Counted from the stretch's first letter, positions 7,540 to 16,334 are shown. The stretch is DNA of 22,965 bases from Bacteroidales bacterium (GCA_023230265.1 JALNXR010000005.1:1-22965); one strand, 5' to 3'. Program-made: numbers and translations. The notes: generated from the sequence alone by a model not told the origin.

Positions 7540-9411
7540 ATGGCAGGGATACTTCAGGCAGAAAACATCTCAAAATCTTACGGAACAAAGGTCCTCTTCA
7601 GGAATTTAGCAATCAACATTAACGAAGGAGACAAAATCGCTCTGATAGCTCCAAACGGAAGCGGTAAAAGTTCACTTTTAAAGTTACTTGCAGGAAAAGA
7701 GACCCCGGACTCAGAAGGAGTGGTGCGGGTGAAGAGTGGTGTCAGAATTGCATATCTGGAGCAGGACCCGGTTTTTGACAGTAACAGAGGGATTTTTGAA
7801 GAGGTCTATGCTGCTTCAGACCTGTTGTCCTCAACGGTAGAAGAGTATAAAAGTGCGCTGAGATCCGGGGACAGTAAACGGATAGAGATTGCAACCCAAC
7901 AGATGGATGTTATTGACGGCTGGAAATACGAACAAAAAGTCAAGACGATTCTTTCACGTCTTAAAATAGACGACCTCGATCAGAAAATGGGAGATCTGTC
8001 GGGAGGGCAGAAAAAAAGGGTTGCATTGGCAGGGATGATGATTCATGAGGCTGATTTCATAATTATGGATGAACCTACCAACCACCTGGATCTTGAGGTA
8101 ATTGAATATCTGGAGGAGTACCTTAAAAAAAGTCAGGCAACAATTCTGATGGTCACACATGACAGATATTTTCTGGACAGGGTATGCAACCAGATACTTG
8201 AACTTGAGAATGGAAAGTTATATTCGTATCGTGGCAATTATGCATATTTTCTGGAGAAGAGGGCTGAGCGGATAGAAAATTTTAACGCAGAAACAGAGAG
8301 AGCCCGGAACCTGTTCAGGGGTGAGCTGGAATGGATGAGAAGGATGCCTCAGGCAAGAGCGACAAAAGCAAAATACAGGATAAATGCCTTTTACGATCTT
8401 AAGGAAAGAGCGGGTCAACGAAATAGAGAAAAGAGTATAAAGATTGATGTAAAAAGTTCCCGCCTGGGAAAGAAAATCATCAACTGCAAGGGAGTCAGCC
8501 ATCATTATGACAATTTCTGTACTATCGAGGATTTTACATATAATTTTGCCAGAGGTGAGAAGATTGGAATAGTCGGACCAAATGGCATCGGAAAATCGAC
8601 TTTCCTTAATGTAATTACAGGAGCCTTACCTCCGGCAAGCGGTGAGATTGAATGGGGAGAGACAGTTGTTTTTGGATATTATCGTCAGAACGGACTCGAA
8701 TTTAATCCTGAAGAGACAGTAATAGATGCAGTAAGAAATATTGCTGAAATTGTGACGCTTGGAGACGGCAATACAATAAATGTCAGAGAATTCCTAACCC
8801 GGTTCCTTTTCCCTCCATCAATGCAAAATACAAAAATTGAGAAACTTAGCGGGGGTGAAAAGAGACGGCTTTATCTGGTTACGGTTTTGATGAAAAATCC
8901 AAATTTCCTTATTCTGGACGAACCCACAAATGATCTTGACATAATGAGCCTGAATGTACTGGAGGAGTATCTCAGCAACTTTCCGGGTTGTCTGCTGATA
9001 GTTTCTCACGACAGATATTTTCTGGACAAACTGGCAGACCATCTTTTTATTTTTGAGGGGGATGGAGTAATAAAAGACTTCGTTGGCAAATACACCGGTT
9101 ACCGTGATGTCATTCAAGAGAGGGAACGGATTAACTTCCTGTCGGCAAAAACAGAAAAACAACAATTGAGAGAGGAGGAAAAAGAGGTTTCCGTTCAATC
9201 AAAACGTAAACTCTCATACAAGGAACAGAGAGAGCTCGAATCACTGGAACTGACAATTGCAGAACTGGAAAAAGAGAAAAGCAGCCTGGAAGTTGCTCTT
9301 TCGTCCGGTTTAATGTCTCCTGATAAACTTTTAGTCTCTTCCAACCGGATAATGGAGGTAATTGCTTTGCTCGATTCAAAAAGTGAACGGTGGCTCGAAC
9401 TCAGTGACTAA
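7540..9411 (+). CDS. uup: ABC-F ATPase, Uup type
   Basis: 623 residues from ATG 7540. The frame is open upstream, but similarity begins at MAGILQAENISKSYG and the promoter motif lies at 7528-7535, so the upstream codons are excluded. Two soluble ABC domains are present without membrane segments. Domain 1 has Walker A APNGSGKSS (37-45; Ala replaces the first Gly), signature LSGGQKKR and Walker B DEPTNHLD. Domain 2 has GPNGIGKST, LSGGEKRR and DEPTNDLD. The linker between them carries the basic ABC-F segment (MRRMPQARATKAKYR). The charged C-terminal segment after about residue 530 looks like the Uup coiled coil. ABC-F proteins bind the ribosome E-site region and affect translation; Uup is also linked to branched-DNA handling in E. 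coli. It is not obviously a resistance protein. The last 11 bases overlap the convergent neighbour. Confidence 0.92.
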   Translation: MAGILQAENISKSYGTKVLFRNLAININEGDKIALIAPNGSGKSSLLKLLAGKETPDSEGVVRVKSGVRIAYLEQDPVFDSNRGIFEEVYAASDLLSSTVEEYKSALRSGDSKRIEIATQQMDVIDGWKYEQKVKTILSRLKIDDLDQKMGDLSGGQKKRVALAGMMIHEADFIIMDEPTNHLDLEVIEYLEEYLKKSQATILMVTHDRYFLDRVCNQILELENGKLYSYRGNYAYFLEKRAERIENFNAETERARNLFRGELEWMRRMPQARATKAKYRINAFYDLKERAGQRNREKSIKIDVKSSRLGKKIINCKGVSHHYDNFCTIEDFTYNFARGEKIGIVGPNGIGKSTFLNVITGALPPASGEIEWGETVVFGYYRQNGLEFNPEETVIDAVRNIAEIVTLGDGNTINVREFLTRFLFPPSMQNTKIEKLSGGEKRRLYLVTVLMKNPNFLILDEPTNDLDIMSLNVLEEYLSNFPGCLLIVSHDRYFLDKLADHLFIFEGDGVIKDFVGKYTGYRDVIQERERINFLSAKTEKQQLREEEKEVSVQSKRKLSYKEQRELESLELTIAELEKEKSSLEVALSSGLMSPDKLLVSSNRIMEVIALLDSKSERWLELSD

Positions 9412-10471
9412 TTAAAATCTTCGTCGTTGCTTTCATAGCACTCACAGTCATGCAGGAGTGAACAGGGAGAATATTAATAACATCTCCGATACTGTAATTC
9501 TCTGCAAATGAAGCTGGTACCGAAACAATTCCATGTTCCTGCGAGAGACTCTTAACTATCATCCCGGGCACAGGTTTTCCCCAACCACCGTATTTCTCTT
9601 CTGCAACCTGTCCGTATATAATTCCATAAGAAGGAATTTCAATCCTCTCCTTGGAAAAGTGCACCCCTCCACCATAAATGACAATCTCATTCCTCTCCTT
9701 GTGTATGGCAACCACCGGGCAGGCAAGTGCGACTGCAATCTGATCTTCTGTACAGGATCCGTTATAGAGCTGCATCAGGTCATAAAAGACAAAATTACCC
9801 GGGCGGATTTCATCAACTCCCTTAAAATTCTCAGAAACGCTGCAGCCCGGAGTGTCTCCTACCGAGATAATCAGATCCGGGTATTTGCCACTATATTTTG
9901 ATTTTAACGAAGTGATCATCTCCAGACTACTGTCGTGAACTTCGCTTGTCTCCTCTCTTGTACGGCATTGATATGTATTCCCCGCATGTGTGAGAAATCC
10001 TTTGAAATCCAGATTCCCGGATGTGCCTGCAATCCTGAGGATCTCATCAATAAGCTCTGTGTTGGCAGGAGAGATTCCTGTCCGGTGATAGCCTGTATCA
10101 ATCTTTAAAAAAAATCCCGTACGAAATTTTAAATGTCCGGCTAAAAATCCGGCACTTTCAGCAGACTCAACTAAAAGATTGAGGCTGATTTTTTCTGACA
10201 GCTCGTTAATTGTATCAAATTCAAGGATGTTAACCGGGAATGCCACTGTAATATCACTCCATTCACATGAGAAATAACGGGCCATTTCAAGAGAAGATAC
10301 TGTTATCCTCTCCACCCCGAAATCTTTGAACCATCTCCCTACCTCCAGGGATTGATGGGTTTTAAAGTGAGGTCTGAAAATCAGATTGTGCCGTTTAGCC
10401 TTCAAACACATCATCCCGATATTTTTCAGACATTTGTTCTTGTCCAGCAGTAATGTTGGTTTTGTTATCAT
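9401..10471 (-). CDS. D-threonine aldolase / D-serine dehydratase-like PLP enzyme
   Basis: 356 residues. The N-terminal alanine-racemase-like barrel starts with TLLLDKNK and has the PLP-binding lysine in RPHFKTHQS (Lys37). DTGYHRTG and FLTHAGNTY are further fold-type III blocks. The C-terminal domain carries the HxC metal site (VHSC, His338 and Cys340) typical of the D-serine dehydratase-like domain. Such enzymes cleave D-3-hydroxy amino acids to glycine plus aldehyde, or deaminate D-serine; the substrate cannot be chosen from sequence. It lies 37 bases downstream of the ATPase gene on the same strand, with a 12-base palindrome (CGGTTTAAACCG, 10489-10500) in the gap that could be a weak terminator. 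Its 3' end overlaps that of the ABC-F gene by 11 bases on the opposite strand. Confidence 0.88.
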   Translation of the reverse strand: MITKPTLLLDKNKCLKNIGMMCLKAKRHNLIFRPHFKTHQSLEVGRWFKDFGVERITVSSLEMARYFSCEWSDITVAFPVNILEFDTINELSEKISLNLLVESAESAGFLAGHLKFRTGFFLKIDTGYHRTGISPANTELIDEILRIAGTSGNLDFKGFLTHAGNTYQCRTREETSEVHDSSLEMITSLKSKYSGKYPDLIISVGDTPGCSVSENFKGVDEIRPGNFVFYDLMQLYNGSCTEDQIAVALACPVVAIHKERNEIVIYGGGVHFSKERIEIPSYGIIYGQVAEEKYGGWGKPVPGMIVKSLSQEHGIVSVPASFAENYSIGDVINILPVHSCMTVSAMKATTKILISH

Positions 10472-10508
10472 ATAATGCTGCTAGTTTTCGGTTTAAACCG
10501 GATAATGA

Positions 10509-11810
10509 TCAGATTATTTTATTTATAAGAAAAATTGTGTAAAGAGGTATGTTCGTCAAGGTTTCTTCTATTCTAAAGTCAGACATAGACGTCCTTAAAG
10601 AAAATTCCGGATGGAATTTATCACGATAACTTTTAAGTGATTTTGACTTTAGATTTTCTTCTGCTTTTACCTCTATAGGAATTACTTTCCCCTTTGCCTG
10701 AATTACGAAATCAACTTCAGCAATTCCCTTTTCTGAGCTCCAGTAATAAGTTTCAATGTTGTTAGAGAATTTTAGTTGTTGTAGCACAAACTGCTCAGTA
10801 AGTGCACCTTTATACTGCCCAAATATCTGATTGCCCTGAATTATGCTTTTCGCATCCAATCCTGATTTAGCACCGAGCAAACCTATATCAACTGCAAATA
10901 ACTTAAATGCATTAATATCTGCGAATCCTTTTAAAGGCAATGATGCGTTGGTAATTCTGTTTACCTTATGTATTAATCCGGCCTCTTCGAGCCACATGAT
11001 GGCCAATTCGAATTCTTTTGCTCTCCCTCCGCTTTTTATTGCACCATAAATAAATTTACGGTTCTCTTTTGCAAGTTGAGAGGGTATTGCATCCCAGACC
11101 ATTTTAATTCTTGGGACGATATCTAAGGGAGGGTGTTTTGAAAAGTCATTAATATACGATTCGAGAATTGCGCTTTGAATTTCCCTGGCAAATGTATAGT
11201 TGTTACTTTGTATAAAAGAACTTACAACTTCCGGCATACCACCAATATAGTAGTAGTGCTTTAGCAGTTCAATATAATTGTTCCTGAAGGCTTTTATCAA
11301 CTTCCACTCCTGACTTTGTACTGTTTTATGAAGAGATTCATTACCTGTCGCAATAAGAAATTCCTCGAATGACAGAGGGCATAATTCAAGGAAATCTACT
11401 TTTCCGACCGGAAATGAATCATCATGATGTGTACTGAGTCCAAGAAGTGACCCTGCTGCAACAATATGATATTCAGGAACATCCTCGTAAAAATATTTTA
11501 GTGATAACAATCCGCGTGGTACGGATTGTAATTCATCAAAAATTATCAAAGTTTCGCCCGGGATTGGCAAGATCCCGGTGACCAGTTGGACCGATCTTAA
11601 AATTCTGGAAGTATCGAAATCCTGTTTAAATAAATCGGTAAGCTGTGTTGCTTTCTCGAAATTAATGTATGCTACAGATTTATATTCATTTTTCCCAAAC
11701 TCCTTCATTAACCAGGTTTTCCCTACCTGCCTTGCCCCCTTTATCAAAAGGGGCTTTCTGTTAGGCTTGCTTTTCCAACTTAACAAATCATTATAAACCA
11801 GCCTTTTCAT
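10509..11810 (-). CDS. AAA-type ATPase with C-terminal DUF4143
   Basis: 433 residues. Walker A is GARQVGKT (25-32), Walker B is LIIFDE with Asp92 and Glu93, and AAGS after the next strand is a sensor-like position. The C-terminal half matches DUF4143 and includes AEVDFVIQAKGKVIPIEVKAE, whose E-V-D and E-V-K spacing resembles a PD-(D/E)xK nuclease-like core. These proteins are very common, strain-variable genes in Bacteroidetes and archaea; their biological role is not established. No partner gene is evident. A good promoter (11845-11876) precedes it, so it is probably transcribed on its own or together with the PLP enzyme downstream. The gene appears intact. Confidence 0.88.
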   Translation of the reverse strand: MKRLVYNDLLSWKSKPNRKPLLIKGARQVGKTWLMKEFGKNEYKSVAYINFEKATQLTDLFKQDFDTSRILRSVQLVTGILPIPGETLIIFDELQSVPRGLLSLKYFYEDVPEYHIVAAGSLLGLSTHHDDSFPVGKVDFLELCPLSFEEFLIATGNESLHKTVQSQEWKLIKAFRNNYIELLKHYYYIGGMPEVVSSFIQSNNYTFAREIQSAILESYINDFSKHPPLDIVPRIKMVWDAIPSQLAKENRKFIYGAIKSGGRAKEFELAIMWLEEAGLIHKVNRITNASLPLKGFADINAFKLFAVDIGLLGAKSGLDAKSIIQGNQIFGQYKGALTEQFVLQQLKFSNNIETYYWSSEKGIAEVDFVIQAKGKVIPIEVKAEENLKSKSLKSYRDKFHPEFSLRTSMSDFRIEETLTNIPLYTIFLINKII

Positions 11811-11844
11811 CCATTAAAGTTTTGGTGATCACTAAAATTTGTCA

Positions 11845-11876
11845 CAAAAATATGAAAACAAACACATAAAAACAAA
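11845..11876 (-). promoter_or_regulatory. Promoter with -33 and -7 boxes before the DUF4143 ATPase gene
   Basis: On the minus strand TTTG (11876-11873) is followed after 20 bases by TATTTTTG (11852-11845), matching the Bacteroidetes TTTG-N19-21-TAnnTTTG promoter. The predicted leader before the ATG at 11810 is about 30 bases. Confidence 0.7.
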
Positions 11877-11969
11877 TGAAAATATGTATTACATTACATT
11901 TATTCAAAGGAAAAACCGTATCCACCGGCCTTCTTAAAATAAAATTACAAAACCTTTGAAATCAAAACA

Positions 11970-12003
11970 GAGACCGGCTAAACAGAAATGTTCAGCCGGC
12001 CTC
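11970..12003 (-). terminator. Long hairpin, probable terminator of the small exported-protein gene
   Basis: CCGGCT (11974-11979) pairs with AGCCGG (11994-11999). The stem continues inward as AACA/TGTT closing a GAAA loop, across an A/C mismatch, and outward as GAG/CTC. On the minus strand it lies about 70 bases after the stop at 12071 and is followed by CTGTTTTGATTT, a moderate T-rich tail. Confidence 0.6.
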
Positions 12004-12070
12004 ATTTGTAAATGTCAATTAGTTATTATGTTATTACTAACAGTTACCGGTTATCCCGGGCCGTTGTTTC

Positions 12071-12439
12071 TTATCTTGGATTCCCACCTGTGGGTCTCAT
12101 TCTTCTCTGATTCGCAGGATCGGCCTGGAACTTAGTCCTGTAAGTTTTATATTTCTCGGCGCCAAGCACTCCTTCTATCTTTTTCTGCAAATCTTCGCGA
12201 AGCTTCATGAATTTATCCCTGTCGTTCCTTACTGTTGCACTCTCTTTCAGATAGTTGTCATAAACCTTTTGAAGCTTAATGCTGTCATCTTTGGTAACTG
12301 TCACATATTTTGCAATTTCTGCAATTCTTTCTTTTGCAAATGTTGCAGGATCCATCGGACGTCTTTGTGGAGGTTGTTGCTGAGCATAGACTCCTGTCGC
12401 AAAGAGTGCCAGTACGAAAACAAAAAATAATTTTTTCAT
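12071..12439 (-). CDS. Small exported protein, Spy/DUF4890-like
   Basis: 122 residues from the ATG at 12439. This start is preferred over the in-frame ATG eight codons upstream because MKKLFFVFVLALFATGVYAQ is a typical signal peptide with cleavage after VYA. The mature part is short, charged and probably helical. It begins with a Gln/Pro/Arg-rich stretch and has a pattern (KLQKVYDNYLKESATVR, KLREDLQKKIEGVLGAEKY) like small periplasmic Spy/LTxxQ or DUF4890 proteins, some of which act as envelope chaperones. That likeness is by pattern only. It ends in an Arg/Gly/Pro-rich tail. It follows the Smr fragment by 49 bases on the same strand and is followed by a strong hairpin. Confidence 0.75.
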   Translation of the reverse strand: MKKLFFVFVLALFATGVYAQQQPPQRRPMDPATFAKERIAEIAKYVTVTKDDSIKLQKVYDNYLKESATVRNDRDKFMKLREDLQKKIEGVLGAEKYKTYRTKFQADPANQRRMRPTGGNPR

Positions 12440-12488
12440 GATCTTAAATGTTTGATTTTTCACTTTGACACCTTTTGTTCTGAAAAGT

Positions 12489-12797
12489 TTACTTCGTTTC
12501 AGAAAATATCGTTACCCTTATTGCTCCCTGAAAACCATATTTAGAAAAAGGGGCATCCTCATATTTGAATTCTGGATACTTCTGATTAAGGATTGTTATC
12601 AGTTCTGATCTTAATGTTCCTTTTCCTGTCCCATGAATGAAATCAATTCTTAGCCCCTTATGAAACCTGTTTGCCTGCAATGTTCGTTCAAACAGTTCCA
12701 GCTGATATATTAAAGAGTCCGCAGGAGCAAAGTTGCGATATGCTTTAGCGATCTTTTCTATATGGAGATCAATTACTAAGATGTGAAACAATCCCAA
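12489..12797 (-). CDS. Smr-domain protein, N-terminally truncated (C-terminus of a DUF2027-type protein)
   Basis: 102 codons. The product is essentially a single Smr domain: VIDLHIEK (8-15) and FIHGTGKGTLR (53-63) carry the conserved DLH and HGxGxG motifs, and the end (DAPFSKYGFQGAIRVTIF) is complete. In Bacteroidetes this version normally forms the C-terminal part of a DUF2027 protein of roughly 350 residues. Here the frame is closed by TAA (12815-12813) just upstream and no ATG is available; TTG at 12797 or the preceding ATT would have to initiate. Only 27 bases separate it from the stop of the large upstream gene. I read it as the surviving 3' end of a larger gene. The domain itself has no visible damage, so translation of a free Smr domain is possible. 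Smr domains are associated with nucleic-acid nicking or binding. Confidence 0.72.
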   Translation of the reverse strand: MGLFHILVIDLHIEKIAKAYRNFAPADSLIYQLELFERTLQANRFHKGLRIDFIHGTGKGTLRSELITILNQKYPEFKYEDAPFSKYGFQGAIRVTIFSETK

Positions 12798-12824
12798 AAT
12801 GAATCCTTTTATTTACCCTGCAAT

Positions 12825-15800
12825 TTAAAATACCTTTGTTATTGTCGTATTCTCTGATTTTGTGGCTACAGCTGCAGGAACCATGAAAACACTTACTTTG
12901 CCGTTTTTGAGGGATATAGCCTTTAGTTCGTGGTCATATAGGTACTTGCCATCCACTGCAGGTACCAGCACATAATTTTCCTTCTCCTTAGATTTGACCC
13001 CTAATTTCCCTAAAAAATCGGCTGTTTTTTGATCTATACCGGTAATTTTTATTTTAATGTTATCCTTGAGGGCTTTTGATAACTTTGACTCCTGTTTGGG
13101 TTGGGACTCATGTTCCATGTGAAGTTCTTGGGTCCCATCTCCGACAAGGACAATCAGTTTTAAGGACTTCAAAGCATCCAGGCTGGTCTTTGCAACCGCT
13201 GACAATATGCGACTTTCCATCTCTGCCACAAGCCCCACATCGGAATAGGTGGTCAGCCCATAAGTCACATATTGTTCTGCAATTGAAATGTTTTTATACA
13301 AGGTGGCCAGCTCTCCCGAGAGGCCCACCTTTTGGGCCATATCATCAGTCACCTGACCTTTAATTTCGGATAACATTATGGATACCAAGCCCTCGGCATC
13401 ACCACTATTGATTGCAAAGGCTGCGTCAACAAGTGACAACACGGAGCCGAAACTTCCATATTCACCTAAAGTAATAGTGCTTAACAACATTCGGCCAAAT
13501 CTTGCCATAGGAGTGTGTGGGCCCAGAGGGTTCGAGGCAAACCATACCATGAAGGTTTCGGCGGGGATTCCTGTAGGAACCGACAAAAAAGCACTCCGTC
13601 CGGGATGTGCCCTTTTGAATACATCCACGCCATTTTCGTCTACCAGGGTAATCCTGATTTCGTAGTTGTTGGTCCCCGAAAACAGAGGCCTCACCCGGGG
13701 CAATCCCTCGCTATTTGCAGAGTAGTGAGGGATGTACAAAAGGTTCTTTTGACCCGGCAGGTTTTTAGGGCGGAGTTGCTCCCGGAACGGGGGTTCGGGG
13801 TAACTTTGCTCCCCAAACATATCGGCCATATAACCTGGAACAAGTCCCTGTTTTTCAATCTCCAGTTTAACAAAAAGTTTGCTGGTCCCGGTACTTTCGT
13901 TAACACCCCAGTACGACATGATGTTTTCCAGGTCGGCGTTGGGATTCCAAAAGTCCTTTACCGTTATCTTTATGGGTATGTACTCTCCTGCATTAATCGT
14001 CCCCTTACCTTCGTAGCCACTCTCAGCTTTGTCCATGACCAAATTAAAGGCAGTTGTCACATAAGCCCTGAAAGGTATGGACATATTTGCAGACCGTGCC
14101 TCCACGGTTTCGGTCAGTCTGTTGGCGGGAGGTGCATCCTTGGCATAGAAATAATGTACCGAAGCCAAACCATTAACATCAGTAACAGCACTTACCTTTG
14201 TTCCGGTAATCCCCTCCTTGTTTCTTAAAAGCCCGCTAGGGTTCTCTCCCGCTATCGAGAAGAAGACCTCTGCATTGGCCAAGGGCTCCATGTTGTCATC
14301 GTAAAAATTTGCAGAGACAAGGGCTGGATACCTTTTGTCGGGTGGGACAAAAGCAGTATCGGACAATAATGCATACCCCGGTTCGGCCCAAATCTTTCCG
14401 TTGTCAGTCACAAATTTTATATATGCATTATCCTCTGCGCCTAACTCTTTGCAAACCAATCTTACAACAACCCCCGTGCGGTTGTGGGGCTCCATTTTAT
14501 CCAGGGTTCCTACTGCCGGGGCGTTGTATGTAAATGAAACGACTCCGTTGGCATCAGTCACCAAAGAGCCCGACGACAATGACCCCGGAATGACATCGTC
14601 GCTTGTAACTATCTCTGCAAAAACGGTTTTGCCTTTCAATGGGGTGCTGGAATTGGCCACATTTTGCAAATAAGAATAAAGCTGTCCCGATATTGTAACG
14701 GATGATTTTCCGTCTGGTTTTATCTCTTTTGCCGATGCTGTAACTTTTAATGCATACTCTGGCCTTTCCGTCTTTTGGTAGGTCATCCCATAAATCTGTG
14801 GAGAAACGGGAGCCTTGTTGTACACCTCTTCTGCCGTCTGCACAAAAAAGCTGACAAGCCTCTCTCTTAAGTATTTTGCATCTTGCTGAGGTATTGGAAT
14901 GTTATGTGCATACATATAAGTATTTACTGAGCAGGAATTTAGATTGGGAATTTCAAAAACAACAGAATTAGAACCAAAGCATTTATCTTCATACGCAAAA
15001 AGCCACTCCCTGGAACCAAGGGAATTGCCGTAATTTGTAAATATCATTTTATTTGTACCCCTGAATATGGTTGCACTTTTCACAAAATCTTGATGCCTTG
15101 TTGTGATTGATGAGGCCTTGAGGGTGAATTGCTTCTCATTCCTTTCGGGTTCAATAGCTTCGTCACTCACTTTTATGAAATCTTTGACAAAAGCCTCTTC
15201 AAATGCTATTTTTCCAATGTAAAAGTCGGACGAATAATTTTTATGACTATAAAGTCTGCTTTTGCCTGCCTCTTCTGGTACCTGCGGGAAGACCAGGTTG
15301 CCAACATCTCTGCCTTCCAATCCCTTATGCGGATAAACCAGTTTTATAGAAATGTCGTTCAAGTTGTTCCTCACTTTATGGGAAAATGATTTGTCAAACT
15401 CTGCAATTGCCCTATCCCTTTCTCTTCTCAGTGAATCATAACTTGTCTTTTGACCACGAAATCCTCCTTCTACTTTTGGTTGCAAAGCATCTATAACATA
15501 GTAGTTTACAAAGATGTCAATTGACTTTCTCCACACCTCTGCTTTTATGAAATCGTTGTTGGCGGCCAGTTTGTCCATATGTACTCCAATCGATGTAAGT
15601 ACCTTCAGTAGATCATCCCGGCTCTCTTGCCTGTATAGCAAATCTATTACAGGAAAAACCTCATCGAAGTACCACTCAAGCAAGCCCTCAGGACATTTGG
15701 ATACATATTTGTAAAGGATTACCGGCAACCAGCCTTCGGTCTTGGATGCCTGTAAATATGTATTGGCTACAGGGTTTGGGTTTGGGTTGTCCATGAGCGC

Positions 15801-16229
15801 TCCCCACTCTGCTATAGCACTGTAATAGTAATAAAAAAGTGTATAGTAGCAACGGTTGACATGGTTATGTGTTTTTCTAAATGAGTGAGATTCTTTCTCA
15901 TTTGTTCCGAGCCCCAGATGGTTATTGAAAAATTTGATATACAAATTTCGATCCTCGGGATTCTTTTGCTTGGACTTGAATTCCAACAATTGATCGTCGA
16001 GTTGTTCTGTCTTATGAATAAAAACTGGCCAGTTAACTTTATCAGAACCATAGCTTTTCAAAAAAGCCTCTTTTACAGTAGTATACGAAGGTTTATCGTT
16101 AAAAAAACATTCGGGGAGTAGGTTGCCGGTTTGAAATTTGTTTTGGGCATCAAGAGCTTGGGCACAGAAGATGCCCTGCAAACATAATAGCAATACTATT
16201 ATAGTTCGATTTACAGCTGATGGTTTCAT
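12825..16229 (-). CDS. Large exported protein with two Ig-like (Big-1/invasin-type) domains, function unknown
   Basis: 1134 residues; I do not recognise the whole protein. Residues 1-28 form a signal peptide (IIVLLLCLQGIFCAQA) without a lipobox. Residues 30-490 form an unfamiliar region rich in Tyr, Phe and Lys, mostly helical by pattern up to about 290 and more strand-like after. About 491-607 is a bacterial Ig-like domain of the Big-1 type (VTASAKEIKPDGKSSVTISG, then VTDANGVVSFTYNAP). A second such unit spans about 618-725 (VSAVTDVNGLASVHYFYA). The remainder is unassigned, with a weakly hydrophobic Gly/Leu/Ser stretch around 915-950. No transmembrane anchor, LPxTG-like signal or T9SS C-terminal domain is evident, so the location (periplasm or outside) is open. 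It has its own promoter at 16256-16285. Neighbours are a truncated Smr gene downstream, and a gene relic, tandem repeats and tRNA-Leu upstream, which suggests an acquired gene. Confidence 0.8.
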   Translation of the reverse strand: MKPSAVNRTIIVLLLCLQGIFCAQALDAQNKFQTGNLLPECFFNDKPSYTTVKEAFLKSYGSDKVNWPVFIHKTEQLDDQLLEFKSKQKNPEDRNLYIKFFNNHLGLGTNEKESHSFRKTHNHVNRCYYTLFYYYYSAIAEWGALMDNPNPNPVANTYLQASKTEGWLPVILYKYVSKCPEGLLEWYFDEVFPVIDLLYRQESRDDLLKVLTSIGVHMDKLAANNDFIKAEVWRKSIDIFVNYYVIDALQPKVEGGFRGQKTSYDSLRRERDRAIAEFDKSFSHKVRNNLNDISIKLVYPHKGLEGRDVGNLVFPQVPEEAGKSRLYSHKNYSSDFYIGKIAFEEAFVKDFIKVSDEAIEPERNEKQFTLKASSITTRHQDFVKSATIFRGTNKMIFTNYGNSLGSREWLFAYEDKCFGSNSVVFEIPNLNSCSVNTYMYAHNIPIPQQDAKYLRERLVSFFVQTAEEVYNKAPVSPQIYGMTYQKTERPEYALKVTASAKEIKPDGKSSVTISGQLYSYLQNVANSSTPLKGKTVFAEIVTSDDVIPGSLSSGSLVTDANGVVSFTYNAPAVGTLDKMEPHNRTGVVVRLVCKELGAEDNAYIKFVTDNGKIWAEPGYALLSDTAFVPPDKRYPALVSANFYDDNMEPLANAEVFFSIAGENPSGLLRNKEGITGTKVSAVTDVNGLASVHYFYAKDAPPANRLTETVEARSANMSIPFRAYVTTAFNLVMDKAESGYEGKGTINAGEYIPIKITVKDFWNPNADLENIMSYWGVNESTGTSKLFVKLEIEKQGLVPGYMADMFGEQSYPEPPFREQLRPKNLPGQKNLLYIPHYSANSEGLPRVRPLFSGTNNYEIRITLVDENGVDVFKRAHPGRSAFLSVPTGIPAETFMVWFASNPLGPHTPMARFGRMLLSTITLGEYGSFGSVLSLVDAAFAINSGDAEGLVSIMLSEIKGQVTDDMAQKVGLSGELATLYKNISIAEQYVTYGLTTYSDVGLVAEMESRILSAVAKTSLDALKSLKLIVLVGDGTQELHMEHESQPKQESKLSKALKDNIKIKITGIDQKTADFLGKLGVKSKEKENYVLVPAVDGKYLYDHELKAISLKNGKVSVFMVPAAVATKSENTTITKVF

Positions 16230-16255
16230 GATCTCTATGATTATAACTACACTAT

Positions 16256-16285
16256 CAAAGTTACATAAAAAACTTTATTCCCAAA
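16256..16285 (-). promoter_or_regulatory. Promoter of the large Ig-domain protein gene
   Basis: Minus-strand TTTG (16285-16282), an 18-base spacer, then TAACTTTG (16263-16256), a TAnnTTTG match. The ATG at 16229 is 26 bases further on, giving a short leader. Confidence 0.62.
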
Positions 16286-16334
16286 ATACACTCATAGATA
16301 GCAAAATGGCGTCCGTAATATTTCCAGGATATAT

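Noticed and set aside
12831..12838. Plus-strand TACCTTTG at the 3' end of the large gene
   Set aside because: It points antisense into the large gene and has no -33 box. It is explained by codons of the C-terminus, and a six-base motif is expected several times by chance in this length.
13515..14228. A 237-codon plus-strand open frame
   Set aside because: It lies wholly antisense to the large Ig-domain protein gene, whose frame has recognisable domains. It has no signal, motif or promoter of its own.
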